Positions 6,602 to 16,588 of a stretch of 64,000 bases of DNA are shown here, in pieces (positions within the stretch are counted from its first letter, which is position 1; every line of letters begins with the position of its first letter). Both the position numbers and the translations under genes were made by a program. Source of the DNA: JANSWP01 sp041941305 (lineage in GTDB: Bacteria > Bacteroidota > Bacteroidia > Chitinophagales > Saprospiraceae). The notes under the pieces were generated by a model. That model was given only the letters and a program-made list of their open reading frames with translations, did no database searches and was not told the origin of the DNA. The DNA lies in NCBI GenBank assembly GCA_041941305.1, contig JBGTQJ010000021.1:62001-126000 (forward strand), read 5' to 3'.

Positions 6602-9559
6602 TTAATTTCCTATTAAAATAATTCGCTTGGTTTGTTGCTGATTTCCAATGATCACATTCACCAAATAAGTTCCTGCCGGATAATTATCTGTACTTAAGGG
6701 GACTTCTGTTCTTTCGTTCAACATCAATATCTCTTTGGAGATAATTCTCCCTACCATATCACTAAAGGTAACATGGGCGATCTCTTCTGAAAAAGGTGCT
6801 TCTATTTGAACCGTAAAAAACTGTCCTGGTACGGGGTTTGGAGCAACCTTGACGTCAAAATCTAAAGTTTCAGCTCCCATGGTGTCCAAATCAGCTTCCG
6901 ATTCCCTTGCTTCAAAAGTTTCGTCGAATTTAGGCTCATTATCATTGTTGGAACCAATAAAAGCAGTTCCATCATTTGGATCAAAATATTCGACAACCAG
7001 CTTCGGTGCCCCGCTTGGCATTCCTTCGTAGGATTCAGCAGTTCTTTTACCAGTTCCTTTGATGATGATTGCCAGATTATTTCCAGTGTTCCATCCTGGA
7101 CGGTTGACGATTTCCTGGATGACCTTTTTCATGTTTGCTGTCTTTTGGGCATAGCCAGCAGCTCCAACTGTATTCCACTGAGAAGGATACCAATAGGCAT
7201 AGTCACTGGTCAGGGTTCTATTTGTGAGATTGTTGGTTGACCAGGTGAATACTGGGGCATTATCTACATCGTGCGCGTAGATGTACATCGAACCTGCCGC
7301 GGTACCTACTTCATCTGCTGTAAATTGCACATAGGCATTGGTGATGACAGCATCTTTTGGAATGCTTACATTTTCGTATCGTAGTCCAACAGTTTGATAA
7401 GCAAAATGCCATGACCATATTTGATTTCTTGTCAATTCCAGATCTCCATCTGTCAGGTTCATTTGTCCATAAAGCGATTGCTCAACATCGTTGCTGCCTT
7501 TGGTAATTTTTTGTTGAAAGGTTTGCTTTTGCAGGGTTTTAAAACTAATGGTTTCTGTAATGTCTTTTTGTCCGCAATCATCGGTAGCAACTGCATATAC
7601 TGTATGGGTTCCAATTGAGTTAGGTGTCCATGCATAATAGTATTGATTTCCCCAGGTAGGGGTACCATATCCTACAAATTCATCGTCAACAAAAAATTCA
7701 ATGGTGCTTAGATTATTGTCAACATCAGTAGCAATTGCTTTCAAATATACAGGCTGCGTAAAATCGTGTATGGAATTATCATCCGGTTTGTAATAACTGA
7801 TGCTTGGACTTTCATTTTGGATGTCTTGATATTCAATATAAATGTAAGTTTGGTCGCGGCTCAAAGTATCTCCATAATAAGCACTGGCCGGATACTCTCC
7901 ATTGCCACTCAAGCCTTCGAAAAGCAATACCATAGGGCTGGTTTCTGACCAGTTGGGAAGTCCGACCAATTCATTGACAATTGGCTGAATGGTTTCCAAT
8001 TTTTGAGAATCTTGCATCTCATCGTCAATCCAGTTATACAATGACCATGAAATGGAGGTGTTGGTTTCGTTTCCGTAACGAGCAATTAAATCGTTGGACA
8101 AAGAGAATGGCAAAGCCTGTCCAGTCCTCTCTGCACTGACTTCCAAATCCAATCTACCTGGCTTCGAATCTTCATCTGCACGAAAATGAACAAATGCTCG
8201 GCTAATGCAGGCTCCTTTTGGTAAACCTAAGTCTGTAAATTGAAGTCCGACGTATCTTCCTTCTTCTAAATCCAGGTCTGGATCACTTTCAACATAATTT
8301 CCATTTTTGTGCTCAACATCCTTTGCATGTTCATCTGCTCTTGCATAGGCAAAGAAGCTTCCATTTGCAAACTGTCCATTCGCTTTTACGCCATGACCAT
8401 ATATATCCAACAGACTGATTTGTACATTTTGGATATTGTAACCTGCTGGCAAATCCTTCACCAAAATATCCATGACATAGGCTGGGGTAGCTAGTAAATT
8501 TTCACTTAGGAATGGGTAATAATTGCCAGTTCCTCTGTCAGGGCTTGCAGGGTAGGTATCGTCCAACCACCCATCATCGTATCGATTCCAAAAACGGCGA
8601 TAGGCATCTCGACCTCTATTAAAAGGGTATGCAAACAATTCCAGCCCATTGACAATGTCATTATCATCACTTTCATTGACCGTTTTTTTGGCAATTTCCT
8701 CAAAATCGTAGGTTCGTACATAACCGCCATCTGCAGTTACTTTGATATGCTTAAAGTTAGCCATGTTATAGGGCACAACTATTCTGAACAAAGCAGAGTT
8801 GGCATCGTAATCCAGTTGGGTGATTTCGGCTTGGGTTAATTGATCGAGTAGATGATCATATCCATCTGGGTTAAAAATGCGCATGGGGTGTACGTTTCTT
8901 TTCTTTCCAGTCCCTGCTTCTATTTTTATGGCGCTTAAGTGCAAGTGTACGTTTTCTGTTAAACCACTTTCTCCCATGATACCAATCTCATCCCCAATTT
9001 CTACTTCATCGTTAATTGCTACAGAAATAGATTCCAGATGACGATAAGCAATGTGAATGTTTCCCCAGGTAGGATCTGCAGCAAAAACGTCATCACATTT
9101 GACGATGACGGATCTGCCTTCGCCTGTTGCTTCTACGGTAGCATCATCTCCATCCAGAATTTCGACAACATCTCCTTCACACATGCAACGAATCGGAGGA
9201 GCATTGTTTTCATCGTAAATTGTGGTGACTCCATTCTCTGTATATTTTACATCAGGCGTAATATCTGAGCCCCTGTGAAAATCGAAATAGCCAATATTGC
9301 TGGTTGCTGGTTCGGGTTTGTGCCGTGGTCCGTAAATGGAAATGTAATAACGATTACTCATTGAAGGCTTGTAAGTGCTTGAATTTTCATTGAATATATC
9401 TGCATAAACAGGGTCTCCAAAATTGTAACTGTAAGCTGGTTCAGGGGTATGTGAAAAATCAGTAAAGGTGGTGATAGGCAAGCTCAAAGGTTTTGGTTTT
9501 TGAGCTTGCGTAGAATAGGCCAAAGCCAGTAGGGTGATGACTACAAATAAGTTTTTCAT
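6602..9559 (-). CDS. T9SS-secreted protein with M23/LytM peptidase-like domain and Ig-like modules
   Basis: A 985-residue exported protein. Residues 1-20 are a signal peptide ending in QAQ. Residues about 75-235 look like an M23 metallopeptidase domain: HRGSDI (near 95) and HLHLS (near 205) give the expected zinc ligands H, D and H. Two copies of a beta-sandwich module follow (about 410-590 and 690-860), each with an ARxD/QFTADE-type strand and a REIVNRPGW-like helix, flanking an Ig-like domain (about 595-690, with FFVDDEFVG). The last 80 residues are a T9SS type A sorting domain (VAPNPVPGQFF, YPAGTYLVNV). It probably acts outside the cell, on peptidoglycan or on other peptide substrates. It stands alone between convergent and divergent neighbours. 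Confidence 0.8.
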   Translation of the reverse strand: MKNLFVVITLLALAYSTQAQKPKPLSLPITTFTDFSHTPEPAYSYNFGDPVYADIFNENSSTYKPSMSNRYYISIYGPRHKPEPATSNIGYFDFHRGSDITPDVKYTENGVTTIYDENNAPPIRCMCEGDVVEILDGDDATVEATGEGRSVIVKCDDVFAADPTWGNIHIAYRHLESISVAINDEVEIGDEIGIMGESGLTENVHLHLSAIKIEAGTGKKRNVHPMRIFNPDGYDHLLDQLTQAEITQLDYDANSALFRIVVPYNMANFKHIKVTADGGYVRTYDFEEIAKKTVNESDDNDIVNGLELFAYPFNRGRDAYRRFWNRYDDGWLDDTYPASPDRGTGNYYPFLSENLLATPAYVMDILVKDLPAGYNIQNVQISLLDIYGHGVKANGQFANGSFFAYARADEHAKDVEHKNGNYVESDPDLDLEEGRYVGLQFTDLGLPKGACISRAFVHFRADEDSKPGRLDLEVSAERTGQALPFSLSNDLIARYGNETNTSISWSLYNWIDDEMQDSQKLETIQPIVNELVGLPNWSETSPMVLLFEGLSGNGEYPASAYYGDTLSRDQTYIYIEYQDIQNESPSISYYKPDDNSIHDFTQPVYLKAIATDVDNNLSTIEFFVDDEFVGYGTPTWGNQYYYAWTPNSIGTHTVYAVATDDCGQKDITETISFKTLQKQTFQQKITKGSNDVEQSLYGQMNLTDGDLELTRNQIWSWHFAYQTVGLRYENVSIPKDAVITNAYVQFTADEVGTAAGSMYIYAHDVDNAPVFTWSTNNLTNRTLTSDYAYWYPSQWNTVGAAGYAQKTANMKKVIQEIVNRPGWNTGNNLAIIIKGTGKRTAESYEGMPSGAPKLVVEYFDPNDGTAFIGSNNDNEPKFDETFEARESEADLDTMGAETLDFDVKVAPNPVPGQFFTVQIEAPFSEEIAHVTFSDMVGRIISKEILMLNERTEVPLSTDNYPAGTYLVNVIIGNQQQTKRIILIGN

Positions 9560-9870
9560 GATTGATTTTTAAGATAGGATCCAGACTGTCAATGATCCTT
9601 AGGGTCGAGAAATTGTTTTCGGGTGATTTCAAAAACGAATGTTCTCTATAGATGATTTAAAAGTATCGGGTGATAATAAAATGTCAATTAATAGTGCACT
9701 TTTCGTTATTGACAGGGCAAATGTAGAGTCAGTTTGAGGATTGGGAAATGGTATTTGAGTGGATGGCGGGGATTTTGAGTGGCTGACGTCAGTTGTTGAG
9801 TGGGGTTTAATCATTCTTCAGTCAAATCCCTACCTTCGCTATTATCTATCACTTACTTCAATACTCACTA
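9560..9870. other. Intergenic region between divergent genes
   Basis: 311 bases that must hold the promoters of the M23-like gene (minus) and the retropepsin-like gene (plus). No clear promoter box, repeat or RNA structure was recognised. Confidence 0.6.
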
Positions 9871-10791
9871 ATGAATCAAATTACATGGCTCTTATTTCTA
9901 TTATTGATTCCATTTATTGGCATCGGCCAAAACAAAAACTATAACATATCTGGTGAATCAAAAACCGACACCATCTCCTTCACGCTCACTGAGCATAACA
10001 ACATCTCCATTAAAGCCTTCCTCAATCAAAAAGACACGGTGACTTTAATGTTCCATACAGCTGCAAATTCTATTTCCCTAACCGAAAAGGCTACTGAGCG
10101 ATTAGACAATCTGACTTTCAATGAACCCGAAGAAATGAAAAGCTGGGGTGGGGGAGGCAGTAGTAGAAATAGCGAAAACAATAGTCTGCAAATTGGCAAT
10201 TTCCAATGGGATAGCCTGACAATTTGGGAGAACCGGCATTCAGGACCTGGTACTGACGGGAAATTTGGTCCTAACCTCTTTAAAGACAAAGTCGTGGAAA
10301 TTGATTTTGAACAAGAGTTGATGATGTTACATTCTAAGCTGCCCAACCTGGAAGAGGGCTTTCAAAAACTGAAACTAATTTTCAATCGAAGTTTTATGTT
10401 TATCGAAGGCAACTGCAAGATCGGTGAGCAGCTTTTCAGCAATCAATTCCTCATCCACACGGGTTATGCCGGAACACTGCTATTTGACGATGAATTTGTA
10501 AAAAAACACAAACTGGGCGAGCAAGTAAAAATCATCAGCGAAAGCAAATTGAAAGACTCTGCTGGCAATAAATTGACTACCAAAAAAGGCATTCTACCTG
10601 CTTTTTCTATTGGCAAAACCGAATTCTCCAATTTACCAATTGGTTTTTTTGAAGGTGCAATTGGGCGACAGAAAATGAGTGTGATGGGAGGAGATTTGTT
10701 AAAACGTTTTCACATTGTTTTTGATGTGAGAAATGAACATATCTATTTGAAAATCAATGATTTGAAAAACTCAGGTTTTGCTGATCTGTAA
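9871..10791 (+). CDS. Retropepsin-like aspartyl protease homologue with both catalytic Asp replaced by His
   Basis: A 306-residue secreted protein with an N-terminal signal peptide (about residues 1-20, ending FIGIGQ). Two repeats resemble the paired lobes of a clan AA aspartic protease: LMFHTAANSISL around residue 62 and FLIHTGYAGTLLF around residue 196. In active enzymes these read D-T/S-G; here the first is H62-T-A and the second H196-T-G. The fold marker LPIGFFEG and the ending GGDLLKRFHIVFDVRN, typical of the family, remain. It is therefore probably inactive as a classical aspartic protease, or works by another mechanism. It stands alone on the plus strand. What it binds cannot be told. 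Confidence 0.65.
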   Translation: MNQITWLLFLLLIPFIGIGQNKNYNISGESKTDTISFTLTEHNNISIKAFLNQKDTVTLMFHTAANSISLTEKATERLDNLTFNEPEEMKSWGGGGSSRNSENNSLQIGNFQWDSLTIWENRHSGPGTDGKFGPNLFKDKVVEIDFEQELMMLHSKLPNLEEGFQKLKLIFNRSFMFIEGNCKIGEQLFSNQFLIHTGYAGTLLFDDEFVKKHKLGEQVKIISESKLKDSAGNKLTTKKGILPAFSIGKTEFSNLPIGFFEGAIGRQKMSVMGGDLLKRFHIVFDVRNEHIYLKINDLKNSGFADL

Positions 10792-10910
10792 AGAAGAGAA
10801 AACGAATAAACGCACAGACGAAAATAAATTCCAGGTTCATAAACTGTTAGCAGTTTAATGAAGAAATTCAGCTTAAACTTAAACTTTTACTTAAATGATT
10901 CAGGGTAAAT

Positions 10911-11444
10911 ATGCTGTACACCACATTAGATTTATTTATTGCAGAAGCCATCAACGTGTTTTCCGCGATAGCAATGTACCACTTGTTGGCAAAGAAAAAC
11001 AAAGTAGGCTGGTTGTTTTACCTCCTGTCCTCCATCGCTCTGGTTTATGTCTTGTGGTTTAAAGACTCCTGGATGTCTGTTTGGAATCAAAGCATGATGG
11101 GTGTTTTGGCTATAAAAAATTACTTTTTGTTTCATCATCCCGAAAACAAATGGCACGGATTTTTTGATTGGCTGACGGTGGGTATTTTTATATTTAGCCT
11201 TACTTTGCTACCTGATCTTGGAGGAAAATCACTGAGTGAATTGATACTCTGGATTACCATCATTTTCAAAACCATTTTATTGGGAAAAAAGAAGATAGGG
11301 GGTTGGTATTTTCAAATAATTCAACAAATGATCAGCATCGTTTTTGGACTCTATCGCGATATCTATTTGTATGTAATCAAAAGTATCATTTTTACCCTTC
11401 AGGGCATTTATGGGTTTTGGAAATGGAAGTTTTCTTCAACGTAG
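10911..11444 (+). CDS. PnuC-like membrane protein (possible nicotinamide riboside transporter relative)
   Basis: A 177-residue hydrophobic protein with about six or seven membrane segments. It shows an internal duplication: LAKKNKVGWLFYLLSSIALVY in the first half matches LGKKKIGGWYFQIIQQMISIV in the second, each followed by an aromatic helix ending in KNYF or YGFWKW. This 3+1+3 repeat pattern, the KKxxGW loops and the GxYRDxYLY stretch are reminiscent of PnuC vitamin transporters, which carry nicotinamide riboside. It is shorter than typical PnuC (about 200-240 residues). The NAD salvage locus lies 6 kb upstream, but no dyad of the NrtR type is seen before this gene. It is convergent with the next gene, three bases apart. 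Confidence 0.5.
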   Translation: MLYTTLDLFIAEAINVFSAIAMYHLLAKKNKVGWLFYLLSSIALVYVLWFKDSWMSVWNQSMMGVLAIKNYFLFHHPENKWHGFFDWLTVGIFIFSLTLLPDLGGKSLSELILWITIIFKTILLGKKKIGGWYFQIIQQMISIVFGLYRDIYLYVIKSIIFTLQGIYGFWKWKFSST

Positions 11445-11446
11445 GG

Positions 11447-12286
11447 TCAGCGCTCCAACCATCCCATCAAAACACTCCAAACTCCTCCTTCTTTTTGATC
11501 CTCAAGAAAGCATCCTGAATGTCCCAATTTCCGCACTCCACATTCTTTAGGGGTCAACAACTTTCGTTGAATATCTACATTCGGAAACCTCCGCAAAAGC
11601 GCTACTACGGCAAAAGGCGGTGTTAACCAATCGTCCGATACATGCAAAGCAAGCAAAGGCATTTTGAGTTTCCGGAAATTGTGGTCAGAGTAAATGTCAA
11701 ATAGTCCATTTTTGTTATTGTACCAAACACTCAACTGATGCATGACGCCTGTTGGTACACTTTGCAAGAAACCTAATAGTTTGCCAGGGAAGTATCCAAA
11801 AAGCAGCACTAAAATGGGACCAAAAAACAAAATTCCCTTCATCCAGACTCGGTAATTCCAGGGGCGAAAGCGCCCACAAGTAAAGGTGGTATTGACCATG
11901 ATCATTCTATCAATATACTGGGATGCAGGTGCCAAACCCACAATTTCTCCACTCAGCCCATGGCCTAAAAAAATGAGTTCTTGTTTTGGGAATTGATGTT
12001 GTGCATGTAACAAAACCGCATCTAAATCTCGAGTCGCCCATTTGTACAAACTTGCTTTAAAATTTCTCAATTTCTTCGGCGCAGAACGCCCAATCCCCCG
12101 ATAATCGAATGTGAATACCTGGTAGCCCTTCAAACAACACCATGCTGCGAAATCTTCATAAATCGCCTGTGTCACTGCAATAGAGGTGCCAATGAGAATA
12201 ACGCCCTTGGGAATTTCTTCTGGTGACCAGCTAGTCAGGCTAATCCTGAGGTTGTCTTTTGTTCTTATTTCTGTTTGGGTTTTCAT
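11447..12286 (-). CDS. Alpha/beta hydrolase-fold protein lacking the nucleophile serine
   Basis: A 279-residue protein of the COG4757-like alpha/beta hydrolase group: VILIGTSIAVTQAIYEDFA near the start (oxyanion region), FTFDYRGIGRSAP, and the elbow LGHGLSGEIVG, followed by LHVSDDWLTPP (acid) and LGHSGCFLED (histidine). The nucleophile position, normally Ser in GHSxGG, is Gly (G110, codon GGG); the serine two residues later is not at the elbow tip. Acid and His candidates are kept. This suggests a non-catalytic or altered role. It follows the response regulator on the same strand, separated by 36 bases that contain a hairpin repeat. Confidence 0.75.
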   Translation of the reverse strand: MKTQTEIRTKDNLRISLTSWSPEEIPKGVILIGTSIAVTQAIYEDFAAWCCLKGYQVFTFDYRGIGRSAPKKLRNFKASLYKWATRDLDAVLLHAQHQFPKQELIFLGHGLSGEIVGLAPASQYIDRMIMVNTTFTCGRFRPWNYRVWMKGILFFGPILVLLFGYFPGKLLGFLQSVPTGVMHQLSVWYNNKNGLFDIYSDHNFRKLKMPLLALHVSDDWLTPPFAVVALLRRFPNVDIQRKLLTPKECGVRKLGHSGCFLEDQKEGGVWSVLMGWLER

Positions 12287-12299
12287 CGATACTAAAATA

Positions 12300-12322
12300 T
12301 ACCACGGCTCTCCAGAGCCGTA
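12300..12322. repeat. Single copy of the ACGG-CC-CCGT hairpin repeat
   Basis: The 23 bases are identical to unit 1 of the array at 1388. A perfect 8-bp stem (ACGGCTCT/AGAGCCGT) with a CC loop ends directly at the stop codon of the LytTR regulator gene. The location behind two different genes suggests a 3'-end element. Confidence 0.85.
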
Positions 12323-13072
12323 TTACGATAACCTTTTTAACAATTCTTCCCGCTTCGTCCTCGACACAGGAATTTTCATTTTATTTTCCATCACTAAATA
12401 ACCCCCATCTCCTCGAATAAATTCTCTCACATGGCTCAGATTGATCAGATGCGAGTTGTGAGGACGATAAAAATTATGTGGAGTCAGTAATTGTTCAAAC
12501 TCTTTTAAAGTTTTGGATATCAGGCGCTTGCGATTGTCTTTTAAATAGACCATGGTATAATTGCTATCCGATTCACAACAAACGATTTGAGCAACTTCCA
12601 CAAATTCAATGCTTTCTTTGGTTGCCAGTGCAATCTTCCCCGGCTGCCCTTTTTTCTCTGCTTCTACATTTTGCAAGAGTGTATTGATTTGCTCCGATGG
12701 AGGTCTCGAATTGGCTTTTTGAATGTGCTTCTCTACTGCTTCTTTGAGTTCCTTATTTTGAATCGGTTTTAGCAAATAATCCAATGCACTAAACTTTACT
12801 GCCTGAATACCGAAATTGTCATAAGCCGTAGTGAAAATCACATCAAAATCAATCGAACCTTTCAATTCCTCCAGCACATCAAAACCATTCAACATGGGCA
12901 TTTCGATGTCTAAAAACAAAATGTCCGGTGAAGATTGTTTCAAATATTTTACCCCCTCCACAGGATCATCAAATGTGGCAATTACCTCTACTTCAGGACA
13001 ATAATTTTCCAATTTCCATTGCATGGTCTCAATGCTATGGATTTCATCATCGATTAGGACTGCTTTTATCAT
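12323..13072 (-). CDS. LytTR-family response regulator
   Basis: A 249-residue two-component response regulator from the start MIKAVLIDDE at 13072. The receiver domain (1-120) has the acidic pair D8/D9, the phosphorylation site D55 in LFLDIEMP, and the K of LLKPIQ. A LytTR DNA-binding domain fills about 145-249 (HNFYRPHNSHLINL, IPVSRTKREEL). The frame is open a further 18 codons upstream through a tandem repeat, which is not credible coding sequence. The sensor kinase gene lies directly upstream on the same strand, so the two form a LytS/LytR-like pair. Targets are unknown. Confidence 0.9.
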   Translation of the reverse strand: MIKAVLIDDEIHSIETMQWKLENYCPEVEVIATFDDPVEGVKYLKQSSPDILFLDIEMPMLNGFDVLEELKGSIDFDVIFTTAYDNFGIQAVKFSALDYLLKPIQNKELKEAVEKHIQKANSRPPSEQINTLLQNVEAEKKGQPGKIALATKESIEFVEVAQIVCCESDSNYTMVYLKDNRKRLISKTLKEFEQLLTPHNFYRPHNSHLINLSHVREFIRGDGGYLVMENKMKIPVSRTKREELLKRLS

Positions 13073-13083
13073 TTCGCATATTT

Positions 13084-13155
<72 letters not shown>

Positions 13156-13160
13156 ATTAT

Positions 13161-16100
13161 TTAAATAGGAATTATCAACTCCACCCTCGTACCACTTGCC
13201 TCTCCTTGTTCGTTTTCCAGATCAAAAGTGGCTACACTTGTTTCCAGGTTGTACAGTTTATTGATCATCTCGATTCGATCCTGGGTGATTTGGGTTCCCA
13301 TGGACTTTTTGCCTCGATTGGGGTGTTTTTGTTTGATTGCTTTGGCTGCTTCACGCCCGATTCCATTGTCTTCAATATTGAAATGAAGTCTGCCGTTTTG
13401 ACGAGAAACAGAAAGCTCAACTTTGCCTTCCTTTTTGTTTTTCTTATGCATCAATCCATGCCAAATCGCATTTTCGATATAAGGTTGGATGAGCATTGGA
13501 GGAATGTCTATGTTTGATACATCTATGTCTTCTGCTATGTTGATTTGGTATTGAAATTTATCTCGAAAACGGAGGCTTTCCATCAGCATATAGAGTTCCA
13601 ACGTTTCCAGTTCATCTTTCAGGCTTACGTAATTGGATCGGGAATTTTGCAATATTAAGCGAATCAATCTCGCGAAATTATTGAGGTATTCAGAGGCTTT
13701 TTTTGAATCATTTTTGATGATATAACTATCGATCGAATTGAGGCAATTGAACAAAAAATGAGGATTCATTTGTGCCAGTAAAGCTGTCATTTCAACATTG
13801 GCAATTTTCTTCTCGAATTCTGTTTTTAGCCGCTCCTTTTCGCGAATTTGCCGTATTCGGTATTGGTAAATTCTATACCCGAGATATACCAAAGCTAAAA
13901 TCGCAAATAGTCGGAACCACCAGGCAGCCCACCAGGGCGTTGCAATGATGACGGGCAATTCAAAGATTTCTTCATTCCAAATGCCCTCATTATTTGCAGC
14001 TTTGATTTGAAAAATGTATTCACCACTTGGAACATTGGTATAATTCGCATGGCGGCGTTCATTGGCATCTTGCCAGTCATCAAAATTTTTTAAGCGATAT
14101 TGAAATTTCGTCAGATTTCCGAGGGTAAAACTTTGAGCTGAAAACTCAAATGACAAGAAGTTTTCCCAGTGTTTTAGATCCAATACCTGCTTTTTGGAAA
14201 TTGCCGTGTCCCCTTTTAGCGGCTTACCCATCACATTAATTTCTGAAAGGTAGGGTTTTGGCAATTCTTCATTTCTCTTCAAGTCATTGGGATTTGCCAG
14301 AATGATACCGTTTCGGGTTCCAAATACCAATTCTCCTGAATCAAGAAACCGAAAAGAATAAGCATCCAAATCCTCGGCGCCGTATTTTAATTGAAAGAAC
14401 GAAACGGAAAGATCCTCAACATTGATTTTGAACAATTGCTTCTTACCATAGCCCCAGATATTCCCTTTAGGGTCAGCTGCTATTTTCCGAATTTCTCCAG
14501 AGGTCATTTTGTCGCTCAAATCAAGTATTTGAACCATTCCTTTTTCTGGTTCATCCGGATTAATAAAGCCCAATTTGGCACGGGACGCCAGCAGCCATAT
14601 TCGTCCAATTTTGTCCTCAGTTATGGTATGTACATAAGAAAACATTTTTTCTCCGATGATCGGCTCCAGAATATTGAGCATGGAATCCTGATCTGGCAAA
14701 AACACGCTCACGCCATTAGTTCTGCGAACCCAAACCCTGTTTCGACTGTCCATGAAAATTTTGCTGATCAACCGCCCCATAATTGGGGGATCACCTGGCT
14801 CCAGATCTTTTTTAAAATTGCGGATCTCTTTTGTTTTGGGATTGTATCGTATCAGACCGGTTTGACCAGCACATAGCCAAAGATTGCCGGCTGCATCCCA
14901 AATTATTTCGCTAAATTCCTTCTCCCGAATGCTTGGATTGTATACAAAAGGGGTGATGGAATTTGTTTTGAAATTATAGGTGAATAGCCCTTCTTTAGTA
15001 GACAGGGTGTAATTACCCGTTGGATCCATTGCAAACCCGCGTCCTTCCAGCATGTCATTTTCAGAGCGGAATTGGGGAGGAATTATCGTTTTTGTCCAGG
15101 TCTGTGATTTTTTGTCAAAATGAAAGAGACCATCTGCACTTCGGGGCAAAACGGAAACCAACTCCTGTTCTGGATTTTCCAAAATATAAAATGCAAATCC
15201 CCAAACACCTTCGTTTAAATCAGCGTAGGAATGAAATGTGAATTGTTGCATCATTGGATCAAATAAGTCCAGTCCATAGGGGTTAAATCCCCAGGCTCTA
15301 TTCTGATCATCTATGCATTCAATTCCCCTGTAAAGGATTTTTTTCCTGGGATTCTCTTTTTTATGTACACTGAGTTCTTTTTTGGATATGTCGTAAACCA
15401 TCAAGCCGTAAGAATTGGAAATCCAAAGCTCCTCTTCACTTTTTTGCTTGATATCAACAATGGAACTCACATTGAGCTCCTGTATCGGTCCTTTTTTGAC
15501 TTCCAAAGTGTTTACGGAACCATCTTTTGGATCCAAAACGAAAATACCTGACCCCCAACTACCGTAATAGATCAACCCATCTGTATGTTGATAAATTCTT
15601 CGAAAAATATTGAGGTTGTTTTCTAAAATCTTGTCAGCTCTTTCAAATTTATAAAGCTTTTGTTTACCAGTTATTCGGTTCAGTTCAATCAATCCTTCTC
15701 CCGTACCTGCATATATCAGCGAATCATTTACCCGCGACGCTATCATTCTGATAACAGAATTGTGCCTTGTGGTACTGCCGTCAGCTTGTGGGGCATTATA
15801 AAATTGAAAATCATCTGTTTCAGGTCTGTATCTACAAATGCCTACTGACCGGGTTCCTATCCATATTTGCCCATCTTTGTCTTCCAACAGGACATAGGCC
15901 CAGGTCAAATAGTTTCGGTCTAAATTCTTCATCTTGCCCTGATGATTGATTTGATAATTGACCATTTTATCACTGTTCAAATCCAAATAGGATAGCCCCA
16001 GTTGTGTCCCAATCCAGATTCGATCTTCGGTGGGCAAAACCATATTGATCCGATTGTCAATCAGGGAACCTGGGTCTTCAGGATCGTGTTGGTAATTTTT

Positions 16101-16316
16101 GAAATGGATACCGTCAAAACGACTCAAACCTTCACTGGTTCCTATCCAGATAAAACCCTGCTTACCTTTAGCCACCCATTTGACTCGATTGTCAGGCAAG
16201 CCATTCTTTTTGTCAAAATGGATGGCCTTATCGAATTTAGGCTGGGATAATCCCCATTTCCCAATTCCATGAATTAAAATACCGGATAGTATGATAATTT
16301 TATATAACAGCCTCAT
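13161..16316 (-). CDS. Hybrid-less sensor kinase with beta-propeller, Y_Y_Y and His_kinase domains
   Basis: A 1051-residue membrane sensor. After a signal/anchor segment (MRLLYKIIILSGILI) come many two-component-regulator propeller repeats (for example GFIWIGTSEGLSRFDG, QIWIGTRSVGICRY, NLWLCAGQTGLIRY) to about residue 690, then a Y_Y_Y domain (FQYRLKNFDDWQ, GEYIFQIKAANNEG), one membrane helix (WWFRLFAILALVYLGY, about 780) and a LytS-like His_kinase region with H853 in NPHFLFN and the ATP-binding motifs NAIWHG and DNGIGR. The extracytoplasmic propeller probably senses a polymer or breakdown product. The ATG at 16316 is preferred over a TTG at 16334. It is paired with the LytTR regulator downstream. 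Confidence 0.9.
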   Translation of the reverse strand: MRLLYKIIILSGILIHGIGKWGLSQPKFDKAIHFDKKNGLPDNRVKWVAKGKQGFIWIGTSEGLSRFDGIHFKNYQHDPEDPGSLIDNRINMVLPTEDRIWIGTQLGLSYLDLNSDKMVNYQINHQGKMKNLDRNYLTWAYVLLEDKDGQIWIGTRSVGICRYRPETDDFQFYNAPQADGSTTRHNSVIRMIASRVNDSLIYAGTGEGLIELNRITGKQKLYKFERADKILENNLNIFRRIYQHTDGLIYYGSWGSGIFVLDPKDGSVNTLEVKKGPIQELNVSSIVDIKQKSEEELWISNSYGLMVYDISKKELSVHKKENPRKKILYRGIECIDDQNRAWGFNPYGLDLFDPMMQQFTFHSYADLNEGVWGFAFYILENPEQELVSVLPRSADGLFHFDKKSQTWTKTIIPPQFRSENDMLEGRGFAMDPTGNYTLSTKEGLFTYNFKTNSITPFVYNPSIREKEFSEIIWDAAGNLWLCAGQTGLIRYNPKTKEIRNFKKDLEPGDPPIMGRLISKIFMDSRNRVWVRRTNGVSVFLPDQDSMLNILEPIIGEKMFSYVHTITEDKIGRIWLLASRAKLGFINPDEPEKGMVQILDLSDKMTSGEIRKIAADPKGNIWGYGKKQLFKINVEDLSVSFFQLKYGAEDLDAYSFRFLDSGELVFGTRNGIILANPNDLKRNEELPKPYLSEINVMGKPLKGDTAISKKQVLDLKHWENFLSFEFSAQSFTLGNLTKFQYRLKNFDDWQDANERRHANYTNVPSGEYIFQIKAANNEGIWNEEIFELPVIIATPWWAAWWFRLFAILALVYLGYRIYQYRIRQIREKERLKTEFEKKIANVEMTALLAQMNPHFLFNCLNSIDSYIIKNDSKKASEYLNNFARLIRLILQNSRSNYVSLKDELETLELYMLMESLRFRDKFQYQINIAEDIDVSNIDIPPMLIQPYIENAIWHGLMHKKNKKEGKVELSVSRQNGRLHFNIEDNGIGREAAKAIKQKHPNRGKKSMGTQITQDRIEMINKLYNLETSVATFDLENEQGEASGTRVELIIPI

Positions 16317-16588
16317 AAACAGGTTATTAAACAATATTCAAATAAAGGTAAAATTTTTCATTCAAACTCGGCATTTGAGTGATATGCATCATAACATGAG
16401 TAATTGGTCACCTTTTTTGAGTAGTATTTTTTGTAAAGGTCATCTTTCAAAAAATCAAGTCTTTTTTCTTTCAACTCAGAATAATGCCCTCCTGGCATTG
16501 GTAGTTATTCTCCTTACTCATCTGCCATTTTAAATCCTTTCTCCGGCCCACATTTTTGCATTGAAATCAAAATAATATCAAAAAGTAT

